From Peptococcaceae bacterium (GTDB taxonomy: Bacteria > Bacillota > Dehalobacteriia > UBA7702): a DNA stretch of 21,382 nt. The stretch spans positions 1-21,382 of the forward strand of contig DXZC01000020.1 of the NCBI GenBank assembly GCA_019415505.1, in the 5' to 3' direction. Positions 8,170-14,371 of this stretch are shown piece by piece. The first letter of the stretch is position 1, and every line of letters starts with the position of its first letter. The notes beneath the pieces are model-generated. The model saw only the letters and a list, made by a program, of their open reading frames with translations. It searched no databases and was not told the origin of the DNA. The translations under genes and the position numbers were made by a program.

Positions 8170-8493
8170 TTAATTATCCAATTCTGAACCATAACTCTGG
8201 GTAAAATAAGTTTTCGAGTATTTTTCCAATTTCCACTGGGGAATTTTACACTGCTTACAGGTGTCGCGCATCCACTTATTACGCAACCAGCGGGCGGCAC
8301 GGGAAGTTTTAGAGTTTCGCACCATAAACCTTTTACCACAGTGAGTGGTTATCTCGGCGTACTCACCCTTGATTTCAATCTGACGAATACCGTGCAAAGT
8401 GCCGTTACGAGAAGGCCAAAGCTTGATCTTTTCCAAAAGCCGGAAAAAATCCACATGCTTACGGTAATATCTTTTATTGCTATCGCTGCTCAT
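8170..8493 (-). CDS. pylSn: Pyrrolysyl-tRNA synthetase, N-terminal tRNA-binding protein PylSn
   Basis: A 107-residue basic protein matching bacterial PylSn, which binds the variable and T-arm side of tRNA-Pyl and makes the separate catalytic subunit efficient. The core 'LWPSRNGTLHGI' near residues 25-36 matches the archaeal N-domain ('LWMSRTGTLH'-type). The four zinc ligands of that domain are all here: His34, Cys52, Cys79 and Cys82 (CxxC). The 'NSKTSRAARWLRNKW' segment fits the basic RNA-binding helix. The ATG at 8493 has a perfect AGGAGG 7 nt upstream. It is the last pyl gene on this strand, about 4.7 kb from pylSc and behind a terminator. A roughly 160-nt structured leader and its own likely -10 element suggest independent expression. 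It ends with TAA. Confidence 0.93.
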   Translation of the reverse strand: MSSDSNKRYYRKHVDFFRLLEKIKLWPSRNGTLHGIRQIEIKGEYAEITTHCGKRFMVRNSKTSRAARWLRNKWMRDTCKQCKIPQWKLEKYSKTYFTQSYGSELDN

Positions 8494-8567
8494 ATTTATG
8501 CCTCCTGGAATTATAAAAATAATAATGGTGGTCCATTAAGGTGAACAAAGCGAAGTCAACAAGTCAA

Positions 8568-8634
8568 CCGGAATAATCCGGTGGCATTGTTGCCCCCAAG
8601 GAGCCACGTTCCCGCACTTCCCGAAAGCAGGAAC
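8568..8634 (-). ncRNA. Structured 5' leader of pylSn: three stacked hairpins
   Basis: Read on the minus strand, three hairpins follow each other almost without gaps. H1 is GTTCCTGC 8634-8627 with GCGGGAAC 8615-8608. H2 is GTGGC 8607-8603 with GCCAC 8585-8581, with an inner TTG-GGGG-CAA. H3 is CCGGA / TCCGG spanning 8581-8568. The leader runs from a likely start near 8653 to the pylSn ATG at 8493. It lacks the T-box core and any riboswitch signature I recognise. A regulatory RNA element is plausible but unproven. Confidence 0.45.
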
Positions 8635-8644
8635 CTAAATCCTC

Positions 8645-8673
8645 ATAACCTAATAAACTATTATAACCTAATA
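8645..8673 (-). promoter_or_regulatory. pylSn -10 element flanked by an 11-bp direct repeat
   Basis: On the minus strand TATAAT lies at 8665-8660, with no good -35. The 11-mer TATTAGGTTAT occurs twice, at 8673-8663 and 8655-8645, an 18-bp period that overlaps the -10. This could be an operator for the pylSn promoter. Confidence 0.4.
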
Positions 8674-8703
8674 GACGCGTTAAAGGGGGGATTTATTAAT
8701 ATG

Positions 8704-8740
8704 AAAAAGGGAGAAGGCATAATTACACGCCTTCTCCCTT
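8704..8740 (-). terminator. Terminator after the methyltetrahydrofolate methyltransferase gene
   Basis: A perfect 12-bp stem (AAGGGAGAAGGC / GCCTTCTCCCTT) with a 10-nt loop is followed on the minus strand by a run of T. It lies 78 nt past the methyltransferase stop and separates it from pylSn. Confidence 0.9.
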
Positions 8741-8817
8741 AGGACTTCAAATAAAGCGCGTCGCTACAGACAATAATGCACTCTGCCTATTTGCGACCGG
8801 CTTTTTTAAAATCAATC

Positions 8818-9639
8818 TTATTCATACATTGCATACAAACCGTTACGATGAGCGGTAAGATAACCCATGCAGAATTGGTCTTCGCCTAAGAGAGCGGAAC
8901 CGGCTGCTACGGTACCCATCATCAAAGGATCGCAGGGGTTGATGATGTAGCCGTCCATGCCATGAACCATGGTCTGGGCAACAAAGAAGCTGTTCAAAAC
9001 TTTTCTGTTGGGCAAGCCATAGGATACGTTGGAAAGACCGCACATTTTATGGCATTTGGGATATTTTTCTGTGAGAAGTTTAACAGTCTGCAAAACTTCC
9101 AAACCAGCTTTATCAGAAACGCTGATGGGTTTTACGAGGGGGTCAAAATAAATGTTTTCTTCAGGAACGCCAGCGCCGGTCAAACCTTCATAAAGTTTGT
9201 CAGCAACGCCAAGACGGTCTTCAGCGGTAACAGGCATGCCGGTGTCGTCCATTAAGAGAGCAACGATTTTGGCATTGTATTTACCAACCAAGGGAAGAAC
9301 TTCTTCATAACGTTCTTTTTCATAGTTGATGGAGTTAATCATAACCTGCATGTCGGGACGGGCTTGAGTAAAGCGAGCCAAACCAGCGTCGAGAGCTTTA
9401 GCGTCGGGGCTGTCGATGCAGAGGGGTTTGTCGTCAATAACTTCCAGAATGGTATCTACCAACCATTCCATGGTTTCTACTTCTTGGCCAAACTGGGTAC
9501 CACAGTTAACGTCGATATAGTCGGCGCCAGCTGCAGCCTGGTCTTTAGCGATTTGCTGGATATAAGCCTTGTCTTGCTTTTCTACAGCTTCTTTGATTGC
9601 CTTACGGCTGGTGTTGATGAGTTCACCTACGATAAGCAT
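8818..9639 (-). CDS. Methyltetrahydrofolate:corrinoid methyltransferase (AcsE/MtgA-like, pterin-binding family)
   Basis: A 273-residue TIM-barrel protein of the pterin-binding family. 'GADYIDVNCGTQ' near residues 38-49 and 'CIDSPDAKALDAGL' near 74-87 are the usual pterin-site motifs, and 'MINSIN' near 100-105 supports this. Relatives transfer methyl groups between tetrahydrofolate and a corrinoid protein, either in acetogenesis (AcsE) or in betaine and methylamine demethylation (MtgA). The start has AAAGGAGG 8 nt upstream. It follows pylC by 62 nt on the same strand with no strong terminator between, so co-transcription with pylBC is likely. That context suggests it takes methyl groups from corrinoid proteins served by Pyl-dependent methyltransferases and passes them to tetrahydrofolate. 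Codon choice looks more biased than in the neighbouring pyl genes, hinting at high expression. Which corrinoid partner it uses cannot be seen. Confidence 0.87.
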   Translation of the reverse strand: MLIVGELINTSRKAIKEAVEKQDKAYIQQIAKDQAAAGADYIDVNCGTQFGQEVETMEWLVDTILEVIDDKPLCIDSPDAKALDAGLARFTQARPDMQVMINSINYEKERYEEVLPLVGKYNAKIVALLMDDTGMPVTAEDRLGVADKLYEGLTGAGVPEENIYFDPLVKPISVSDKAGLEVLQTVKLLTEKYPKCHKMCGLSNVSYGLPNRKVLNSFFVAQTMVHGMDGYIINPCDPLMMGTVAAGSALLGEDQFCMGYLTAHRNGLYAMYE

Positions 9640-9657
9640 TTGAGTATCCTCCTTTAA

Positions 9658-9694
9658 AAATAAAGTACTTTATTTCTGTTTGCACCGCTGTGCA
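9658..9694 (-). promoter_or_regulatory. Two small dyads between pylC stop and the methyltransferase
   Basis: Immediately after pylC's TAG the minus strand can fold TGCAC-AGCG-GTGCA (9694-9681), then the perfect 18-bp palindrome AAATAAAG/TACTTTATTT region (9675-9658). The second is A/T rich with a T-rich tail and could be a weak terminator. The first sits 7 nt after the amber codon. Confidence 0.4.
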
Positions 9695-9701
9695 TAACAT
9701 T

Positions 9702-10871
9702 CTAATTTGTCATAGGGTCGAGATCCAAAATCTCCAGGTTATTGCCGCTCAACTCCCCTATTTTCTTAAACATGGTCTCTCTTTGGCGCGACAAGCCCTG
9801 GCGCGTGCCGGACTTGCAAATTAACGTGGCCACCCAGGTTTCCTTACCCGGCTCATAATTAGTCAAAGCCTCGACAGAGCCGCAGAAATTCTCGATTAAA
9901 CGTAAACCCTTAGCCTGGGACAAAATATGTTCGCCTAAAATCCTGATGTAACCGCCCCCCACCTCAACCTGCTCCAAGGATACATATGCCGCGGCTGGCT
10001 CTAAAGGTGGCGCGGTAAAATCGCTCTGGGGGCAAAAAATCCGATGCAATTCAGCCATGAAATTTTGACCCGTGGCATGATAAATATTGATTGGCGTTTG
10101 ACTGGGATGCCGCACATCTATTTCCAAAACTTTTAAAATACCGTTTTGTTCAATTACCTCCACGTCCATAATGCCGTAAAGGCCCACCATCTCCCCTAGG
10201 GACAAGGCCAGTTCACAGAACTGCCGCCGTAAGGCCGGAGAGAGGTCAGGACAGGATAAAACCCTTTTACAGTCATAGGAACTATCCATAAATAATTCCG
10301 TTATGTGGTAGGCCCGGTAATTACCGGGATAGCCAATTACTTCGATGGAGTAGGAAGGTCCGTCCAAATATTCTTCAACCACCCAAGCATCATCACTATG
10401 GGTGCTGAGAAAGTTCCTTAATTGGGACTCGTCAGTTAATTTGATAACTCCCTCGCTACCGCTGAGGGACGAGGGCTTAGCAATATAGGGTAACTTCCCC
10501 TGAGGGTAATGACAAGGAACCGGTATATTATGGGACGCCATTACCACATCGGAACGGAGCTTCGAGGAGCTGATGGCATAAGCCTCAGGGGAGTGAATCA
10601 GATTAATGCCCTGACTCCGCTGTAAATCCACCAGAACCTGTAAAGCTTTATCGTTTTCTAAAGCTGGTATAACAAAGTCTGCTTCCTTTAACAGGGTGAG
10701 CAAATCTCTATCGTATTGTATCACATCTTGATGAATAAATCTATTGCAAAAATTTTGCCCAATCGGCGCAGGATCTTTATCCACTAAAGTAGTATATATT
10801 TGAGCTTTAGCAGCCAAGTAGAGGGTTTCCAAGCCTTGGAGCCTGCCGCCTACGACTACAACCTTTTTCAT
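9702..10871 (-). CDS. pylC: PylC, (2R)-3-methylornithyl-N6-lysine synthase
   Basis: A 389-residue ATP-grasp enzyme that joins 3-methylornithine to the side-chain amine of lysine in the second step of pyrrolysine synthesis. The N-terminus 'MKKVVVVGGRLQGLETLYLA' is the typical PylC nucleotide-binding start. The ATP-grasp core includes 'YIAKPSSLSGSEGV' near residues 129-142 and 'VVEEYLDGPSYSIEVIG', and the metal/phosphate site includes 'LEIDVRHPSQTP' near residue 250. Its ATG overlaps the pylB stop (ATGA), so the two are translationally coupled. It ends with TAG, notable in a Pyl-decoding organism. Read-through would add Pyl and 15 residues to a TAA that overlaps the next gene's ribosome site. 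The length to the TAG is already full for the family, so TAG is probably the normal stop. Confidence 0.95.
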   Translation of the reverse strand: MKKVVVVGGRLQGLETLYLAAKAQIYTTLVDKDPAPIGQNFCNRFIHQDVIQYDRDLLTLLKEADFVIPALENDKALQVLVDLQRSQGINLIHSPEAYAISSSKLRSDVVMASHNIPVPCHYPQGKLPYIAKPSSLSGSEGVIKLTDESQLRNFLSTHSDDAWVVEEYLDGPSYSIEVIGYPGNYRAYHITELFMDSSYDCKRVLSCPDLSPALRRQFCELALSLGEMVGLYGIMDVEVIEQNGILKVLEIDVRHPSQTPINIYHATGQNFMAELHRIFCPQSDFTAPPLEPAAAYVSLEQVEVGGGYIRILGEHILSQAKGLRLIENFCGSVEALTNYEPGKETWVATLICKSGTRQGLSRQRETMFKKIGELSGNNLEILDLDPMTN

Positions 10872-11911
10872 CTATTATCCGCCAGCCATTTCTGGTATTC
10901 CGCCACTGTAGCGCTGCGCATACCCAGCTTTTCCAACCGTGGCAGGACCCCTGCCACAGTGCGCTTGCCCTCATCTACATCCATAGTACTTTGGGCTACC
11001 CCAGCTAAACCGGTAGACGGCGGTATTATGGAGGTAACAACATTACAGCCAGCGAGCATTCGGCTTTCCAGCCCTTCCAGCCCCTCTACATCCAGGGAAG
11101 CGGGAATGAGAACACGGGGATTAAGTAAACGCATTAAAGCGATGATTTTTAGCTCCATATCATGGTTGTGGCAGACCATATCCGCCATTGGAGTACCCTG
11201 CTGGGGTACAAAAGTCATGACCCTAATCTGGCTGGCGCCCAGTTCACCCATGGCCAACAGGGCGTCGGCTGTATCCTCAATGGTTTCACCCAAGCCGGTC
11301 ATCAACCCCTCCTCTATATGCATACCCAAGGAACGGGCATATTTTTTAGCATGGAGGCGTTCATCAAAGTCTTGAGAGATGCGCAAATTTTTAAACAATT
11401 CCCGATTATAGGTTTCCTGATACAGGGCGTAAAAATCTACCCCTTTGCGGGCAAACTCTCTAATTATTTCGTCCTTAACTACGCCGGGGGATATCATTAC
11501 CGGCAAACCAGTGTCCTCTTTAATCGTCTCTACTAAATCAAGAACCGTGGCAAAATCCTCCTTGTGGTATTGGGGATCTTCACCCATGGTCAAATCCAAA
11601 AGGAGCACGCCGGAATCAGCCAAATCCTTAGCAATCTGCCTAACCTCAGCGGGATCTTTGCGGTAACGAATTGTATCTTTATTGCCTGAACGGAAAAAAC
11701 AAAAGTTACAGTTATTACGGCAAAAGGTGGAAAAATAGACAAAGCCGTAGAGAAAAACACTGTTACCAAAATATTTGGCACGCGCTTCTCTGGCGGCTTC
11801 AAATAACGCTTCTTTAACCTTAGGGTCTGTAACAGAAAGTAGTGTTACAATTTCCTCCCTGGTCAAGCTTTCCTCAGCCAGGGCTTTCTTAATAATATCT
11901 TTCTCCGGCAT
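10868..11911 (-). CDS. pylB: PylB, (2R)-3-methylornithine synthase (radical SAM)
   Basis: A 347-residue radical-SAM mutase that rearranges lysine to 3-methylornithine, the first step of pyrrolysine synthesis. The cluster-binding CxxxCxxC motif is Cys64, Cys68 and Cys71 ('FCRNNCNFCFF'). The upstream 'FGNSVFLYGFVYFST' and the C-terminal 'PPSTGLAGVAQSTMDVDEG' stretch are characteristic of PylB and separate it from its relatives biotin synthase and HydE. The ATG at 11911 has GTGAGGAG about 14 nt upstream, a long spacing filled with an AGAGAG purine run. It begins about 90 nt after pylT with no clear promoter between, so it is probably read from the pylT promoter. Its TGA stop overlaps the pylC start. 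Confidence 0.96.
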   Translation of the reverse strand: MPEKDIIKKALAEESLTREEIVTLLSVTDPKVKEALFEAAREARAKYFGNSVFLYGFVYFSTFCRNNCNFCFFRSGNKDTIRYRKDPAEVRQIAKDLADSGVLLLDLTMGEDPQYHKEDFATVLDLVETIKEDTGLPVMISPGVVKDEIIREFARKGVDFYALYQETYNRELFKNLRISQDFDERLHAKKYARSLGMHIEEGLMTGLGETIEDTADALLAMGELGASQIRVMTFVPQQGTPMADMVCHNHDMELKIIALMRLLNPRVLIPASLDVEGLEGLESRMLAGCNVVTSIIPPSTGLAGVAQSTMDVDEGKRTVAGVLPRLEKLGMRSATVAEYQKWLADNR

Positions 11912-12000
11912 CTCTCTCTTTTTTTCTCCTCACAAGAATATTTAATCTTTTCCATTATTTTATCTCTAAATAAGGGATATAACCCTCAATTATTTTTAAT

Positions 12001-12073
12001 TGGCGGGGAGTCCGGGAGTCTCACCCGGCTGCATAGATTTAGAGTCTATATGATCAATAACGATCCACCCCCC
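12001..12073 (-). tRNA. pylT: tRNA-Pyl (anticodon CUA, amber suppressor)
   Basis: A 73-nt tRNA with the peculiar features of tRNA-Pyl. The 7-bp acceptor (GGGGGGT / ACTCCCC) has one G-U pair. A single nucleotide separates acceptor and D stem, and the 4-bp D stem (GATC / GATC) closes a very small 6-nt D-loop lacking the GG pair. The anticodon stem has 6 bp around the loop CTCTAAA with anticodon CTA at 12042-12040. The variable region is only 3 nt. The T-arm is CCGGG-TGAGACT-CCCGG, without the usual TTC. The discriminator is G and CCA is encoded. It closely resembles the Desulfitobacterium hafniense gene as I remember it. It decodes UAG as pyrrolysine after charging by PylSc with PylSn. It has its own promoter and sits between pylD and pylB. 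Confidence 0.96.
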
Positions 12074-12084
12074 ATATGAGACAC

Positions 12085-12113
12085 ATTATAGCATGACAGG
12101 ATTATATTTACAA
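12085..12113 (-). promoter_or_regulatory. Sigma-A promoter of pylT
   Basis: On the minus strand TTGTAA and TATAAT are separated by exactly 17 bp. The -10 ends 11 nt before the first base of the tRNA, so transcription should begin a few bases upstream of it. It probably also drives pylB and pylC. Confidence 0.88.
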
Positions 12114-12203
12114 GGGCCAGCTATAAGTTTTTTATGGTATTATACTCCCCTTTTATTGGCGCATTTTCATTATTTTACTGAATATTTTCATCATGACTAA
12201 TAA

Positions 12204-12243
12204 AAAAACTAAAAAACCCAACGCCACCAAAGGGCGCTGGGTT
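12204..12243 (-). terminator. Terminator of the pylSc-pylD unit
   Basis: On the minus strand AACCCA-c-GCGCC-type arms pair with GGCG-a-TGGGTT (10 pairs, one mismatch), then TTTTTT, A and seven more T. It begins about 23 nt after the pylD stop and isolates pylD from pylT. Confidence 0.9.
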
Positions 12244-12265
12244 AAGGTTTTCAGCTCTTACTTTT

Positions 12266-13072
12266 TTAGCAGACCATTGCCAGCATGGTAATAACTCCCA
12301 GCTGCAATAAATCGTGAATGAGCCTATTTTGGAAGTATTCGGCAGCTTCAGCGTCTAAAGAAAGGGGTACAGCCGGAGAAGCAAACCATAAATCGGGATG
12401 CAGCATTTCCTTATGGAGCCAGCCAGCCTCGGAGAAGGAACAATCCACCACTAAGGGATATTTTTTAATATCCTCTATGCTGCGAACCACATTAAAGCCT
12501 TGTTTTTTAAATTCCCCCAAAACAGCCTCATTATTATCGTACAGCACACCGTCGGCGCCCCGGCATTTGAGAAAATGCAAAGCGGAACGTCCCACGCGGC
12601 CGCCGCCAATTACCAGCACTTCCTTATCCCGCAGACCGCCCGCGGCTCCTTCCAGAGCGGCGACAAAGCCCCTGGCCGTGGCGTCGGAATTTTCCGCCAC
12701 CAAATTTTTACTCATATTCAGGGCCAAAAAGTAAGTATCATCGGCTAGGAAAATCACACCGGCCCCCATTTGCGTAGCCTCATAAATACCGGAAACATCT
12801 GTAGCTTCAGTAATAAAGACCTCAAAGCCCATGTGCCGGATAATACCGGCCACTTGCTGGCAAAAGGTATTGATGAGCCCCAGGCCGGAGGTTACCGGCA
12901 CCACGCCTATTTTTACCCGCCAGGAAGCGCTTTTCAGGCGCCCTCTGGAAATATCCCCAGCCAAAGCCGCCAGATTAAAGAGAGACATATTACTTTGTCC
13001 CTCCAAATTTTCAGCCCACTGAGGTAGCTCCTTTTCCATATCCTTAATCCAATCAGTTTGCAATCTTGTCAT
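12266..13072 (-). CDS. pylD: PylD, pyrrolysine-forming dehydrogenase
   Basis: A 268-residue protein that oxidises 3-methylornithyl-lysine, letting it cyclise to pyrrolysine. The Rossmann motif 'VIGGGRVGRSAL' at about residues 154-165 binds NAD. The N-terminal part carries PylD-typical stretches 'VPVTSGLGLI' and 'ATDVSGIYEA', and 'ENSDATARGF' lies near residue 130. I chose the ATG at 13072: AGAGAGGG lies just upstream and the resulting length fits the family (about 260). An in-frame ATG at 13135 would add 21 residues with no ribosome site and no resemblance to the family. It lies 73 nt after pylSc, and a strong terminator follows, so pylSc and pylD form one unit. It ends with TAA. Confidence 0.94.
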   Translation of the reverse strand: MTRLQTDWIKDMEKELPQWAENLEGQSNMSLFNLAALAGDISRGRLKSASWRVKIGVVPVTSGLGLINTFCQQVAGIIRHMGFEVFITEATDVSGIYEATQMGAGVIFLADDTYFLALNMSKNLVAENSDATARGFVAALEGAAGGLRDKEVLVIGGGRVGRSALHFLKCRGADGVLYDNNEAVLGEFKKQGFNVVRSIEDIKKYPLVVDCSFSEAGWLHKEMLHPDLWFASPAVPLSLDAEAAEYFQNRLIHDLLQLGVITMLAMVC

Positions 13073-13145
13073 ATTTACCCTCTCTAAATTCACAATACCC
13101 AAATATACATTGACTACAATGCGGCGGCAGTACACTCGCCTATTT

Positions 13146-13988
13146 TCAGATATTAAGCCGCGCGCCGCTAAGATAGGCTAAACTGCGGCCCACGCGTTTG
13201 ATATTATGATAACCTTGCCTCATCATGGCTAAGCGCTCAATGCCGAAACCAATACCAACCCAAGGGTCAAATATTCCCCATTTATCATCGAGAAAATGCG
13301 GACCATAGGCGCCGGAGGCAACCTCTAAATCACCGGAAACCACATCCAATGTTTCACCGTAAACCACGCTTTCTTCTGTTTCCAAGTTATAATTATCCAA
13401 GCCAATTACTTCCATTGCCCTGGTAGCAAGATATTTTAAGCGGTCCATTTGCTCGCCATCCTTTACGCCGCCCAACTCCACAAAATTGAGCATGGTAAAT
13501 TCACTCAGATGTTGAGCGCCCTGGCTTTCCTTGCGAAAACAGGGCCCTACCTCAAATATACGCACAGGATTGCCCCAAACCTTTTGCAAACTCCGCATCA
13601 CATCGTAAAGGTTGGGGGCCAGCATTGGCCGAAGGCACTTGTTTTTATCCACCCAAAAAACCTGCTTTACCAGTGGGTGTTCCTCGCCAATAGTCATTTT
13701 TTCCAGCATTTTGGCGGAAAGCATTACCGGTGTAACCACTTGGGTAAAGCCCTCCTCCTGGGTAAGCCATTGCACCAGCTTGCTCTCTATTTCACAGAGT
13801 ATCGGGCGGCGGGAACCGTCCCGCAGCGCAAAAAGTGAGTCCTTACTTTCATTAATCAGCCGCTGTTCCACTTCCTTAAAGGTCTTTTCTCTCTCTTTAA
13901 CGTCTGAAAACTCATTATTTAAAACAGCGTCATCCGCATTGAGTTCAGATAAACGCTGTTTTTGAGCGATAGAAAAAGTTACCGGCAT
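13146..13988 (-). CDS. pylSc: Pyrrolysyl-tRNA synthetase catalytic subunit PylSc
   Basis: A 280-residue class II synthetase lacking the N-terminal domain, as in bacteria, where that domain is a separate protein. It charges tRNA-Pyl with pyrrolysine. Motif 2 is near 'CFRKESQGAQHL' (Arg152), motif 3 near 'GIGFGIERL' with Trp243. Pyl-pocket residues corresponding to the archaeal enzyme are visible: Tyr128 in 'LAPNLYD', Asn168 in 'TMLNF', and Tyr210 in 'VVYGETLDV'. The position of archaeal Cys348 is Val170. I chose the ATG at 13988: GGAAAGGTGA precedes it and residue 1 onward aligns with the Desulfitobacterium protein from memory. The upstream ATG at 14051 lies inside a -10 promoter element, so it cannot be translated from that transcript. 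It is followed by pylD. It ends with TGA. Confidence 0.95.
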   Translation of the reverse strand: MPVTFSIAQKQRLSELNADDAVLNNEFSDVKEREKTFKEVEQRLINESKDSLFALRDGSRRPILCEIESKLVQWLTQEEGFTQVVTPVMLSAKMLEKMTIGEEHPLVKQVFWVDKNKCLRPMLAPNLYDVMRSLQKVWGNPVRIFEVGPCFRKESQGAQHLSEFTMLNFVELGGVKDGEQMDRLKYLATRAMEVIGLDNYNLETEESVVYGETLDVVSGDLEVASGAYGPHFLDDKWGIFDPWVGIGFGIERLAMMRQGYHNIKRVGRSLAYLSGARLNI

Positions 13989-14049
13989 TATAGACACATC
14001 ACCTTTCCTGCCCTGGGCAAAAAATGACAACCTGTTCCTAGTTACTTTC

Positions 14050-14077
14050 ATTATAACTCTAGGGCTAAAAAAAACAA
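14050..14077 (-). promoter_or_regulatory. Sigma-A promoter of pylSc-pylD
   Basis: On the minus strand TTGTTT and TATAAT are 16 bp apart. The predicted start lies near 14043, giving a leader of about 55 nt to the ATG at 13988. The -10 overlaps the upstream ATG at 14051, which decides the pylSc start. Confidence 0.6.
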
Positions 14078-14179
14078 TTTTATATTTTTGTGTTTAAGCA
14101 TAAATATATACCTTTTATCTAAAATAGGTGCAAAAAATCAAGAAATTTCTCTATTTTTAGCAAATGCGGCCCCCTCCCG

Positions 14180-14213
14180 CAATGAAATCTTTCATTGTTT
14201 CTAATTGTTTCTA
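14180..14213. promoter_or_regulatory. Palindrome plus tandem 10-mers in the pylSc/ilvB divergent region
   Basis: An 18-bp perfect palindrome (CAATGAAA-TC-TTTCATTG, 14180-14197) overlaps two tandem copies of ATTGTTTCTA (14194-14213). They lie about 65 bp upstream of the ilvB -35 and about 105 bp from the pylSc -35. They are good candidates for a regulator site serving one or both promoters. The rest of 14078-14276 shows nothing else I recognise. Confidence 0.4.
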
Positions 14214-14276
14214 TGAATTATTTTTCTGCTGGCCGCAAGGGAAAAAAGGGAAAGGAGCGGTAGTTAAAAAAATTAC

Positions 14277-14305
14277 TTGCACATTAGGGTTTAAAGGCTT
14301 ATAAT
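14277..14305 (+). promoter_or_regulatory. Sigma-A promoter of ilvB-ilvN
   Basis: TTGCAC and TATAAT are separated by exactly 17 bp. A second TATAAT lies at 14331-14336 with a weak TTCTTA at 17 bp. Either start leaves a leader of under 65 nt, too short for a T-box or a leucine-type attenuator. Confidence 0.85.
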
Positions 14306-14371
14306 AATTCTTAACATTTTTTTCAATAATTATAATGTTACTTTAAATTTTGCAGAAACAGGAGAATGCTT

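Noticed and set aside
8494..8673. T-box leader in front of pylSn
   Set aside because: The conserved T-box antiterminator core is absent and no clear terminator precedes the start codon.
13073..13135. Longer PylD start at 13135
   Set aside because: The extra 21 residues lack a ribosome site and do not resemble PylD; the ATG at 13072 has AGAGAGGG upstream.
13989..14051. Longer PylSc start at 14051
   Set aside because: This ATG lies within the -10 element of the gene's promoter, so it would precede the transcript.
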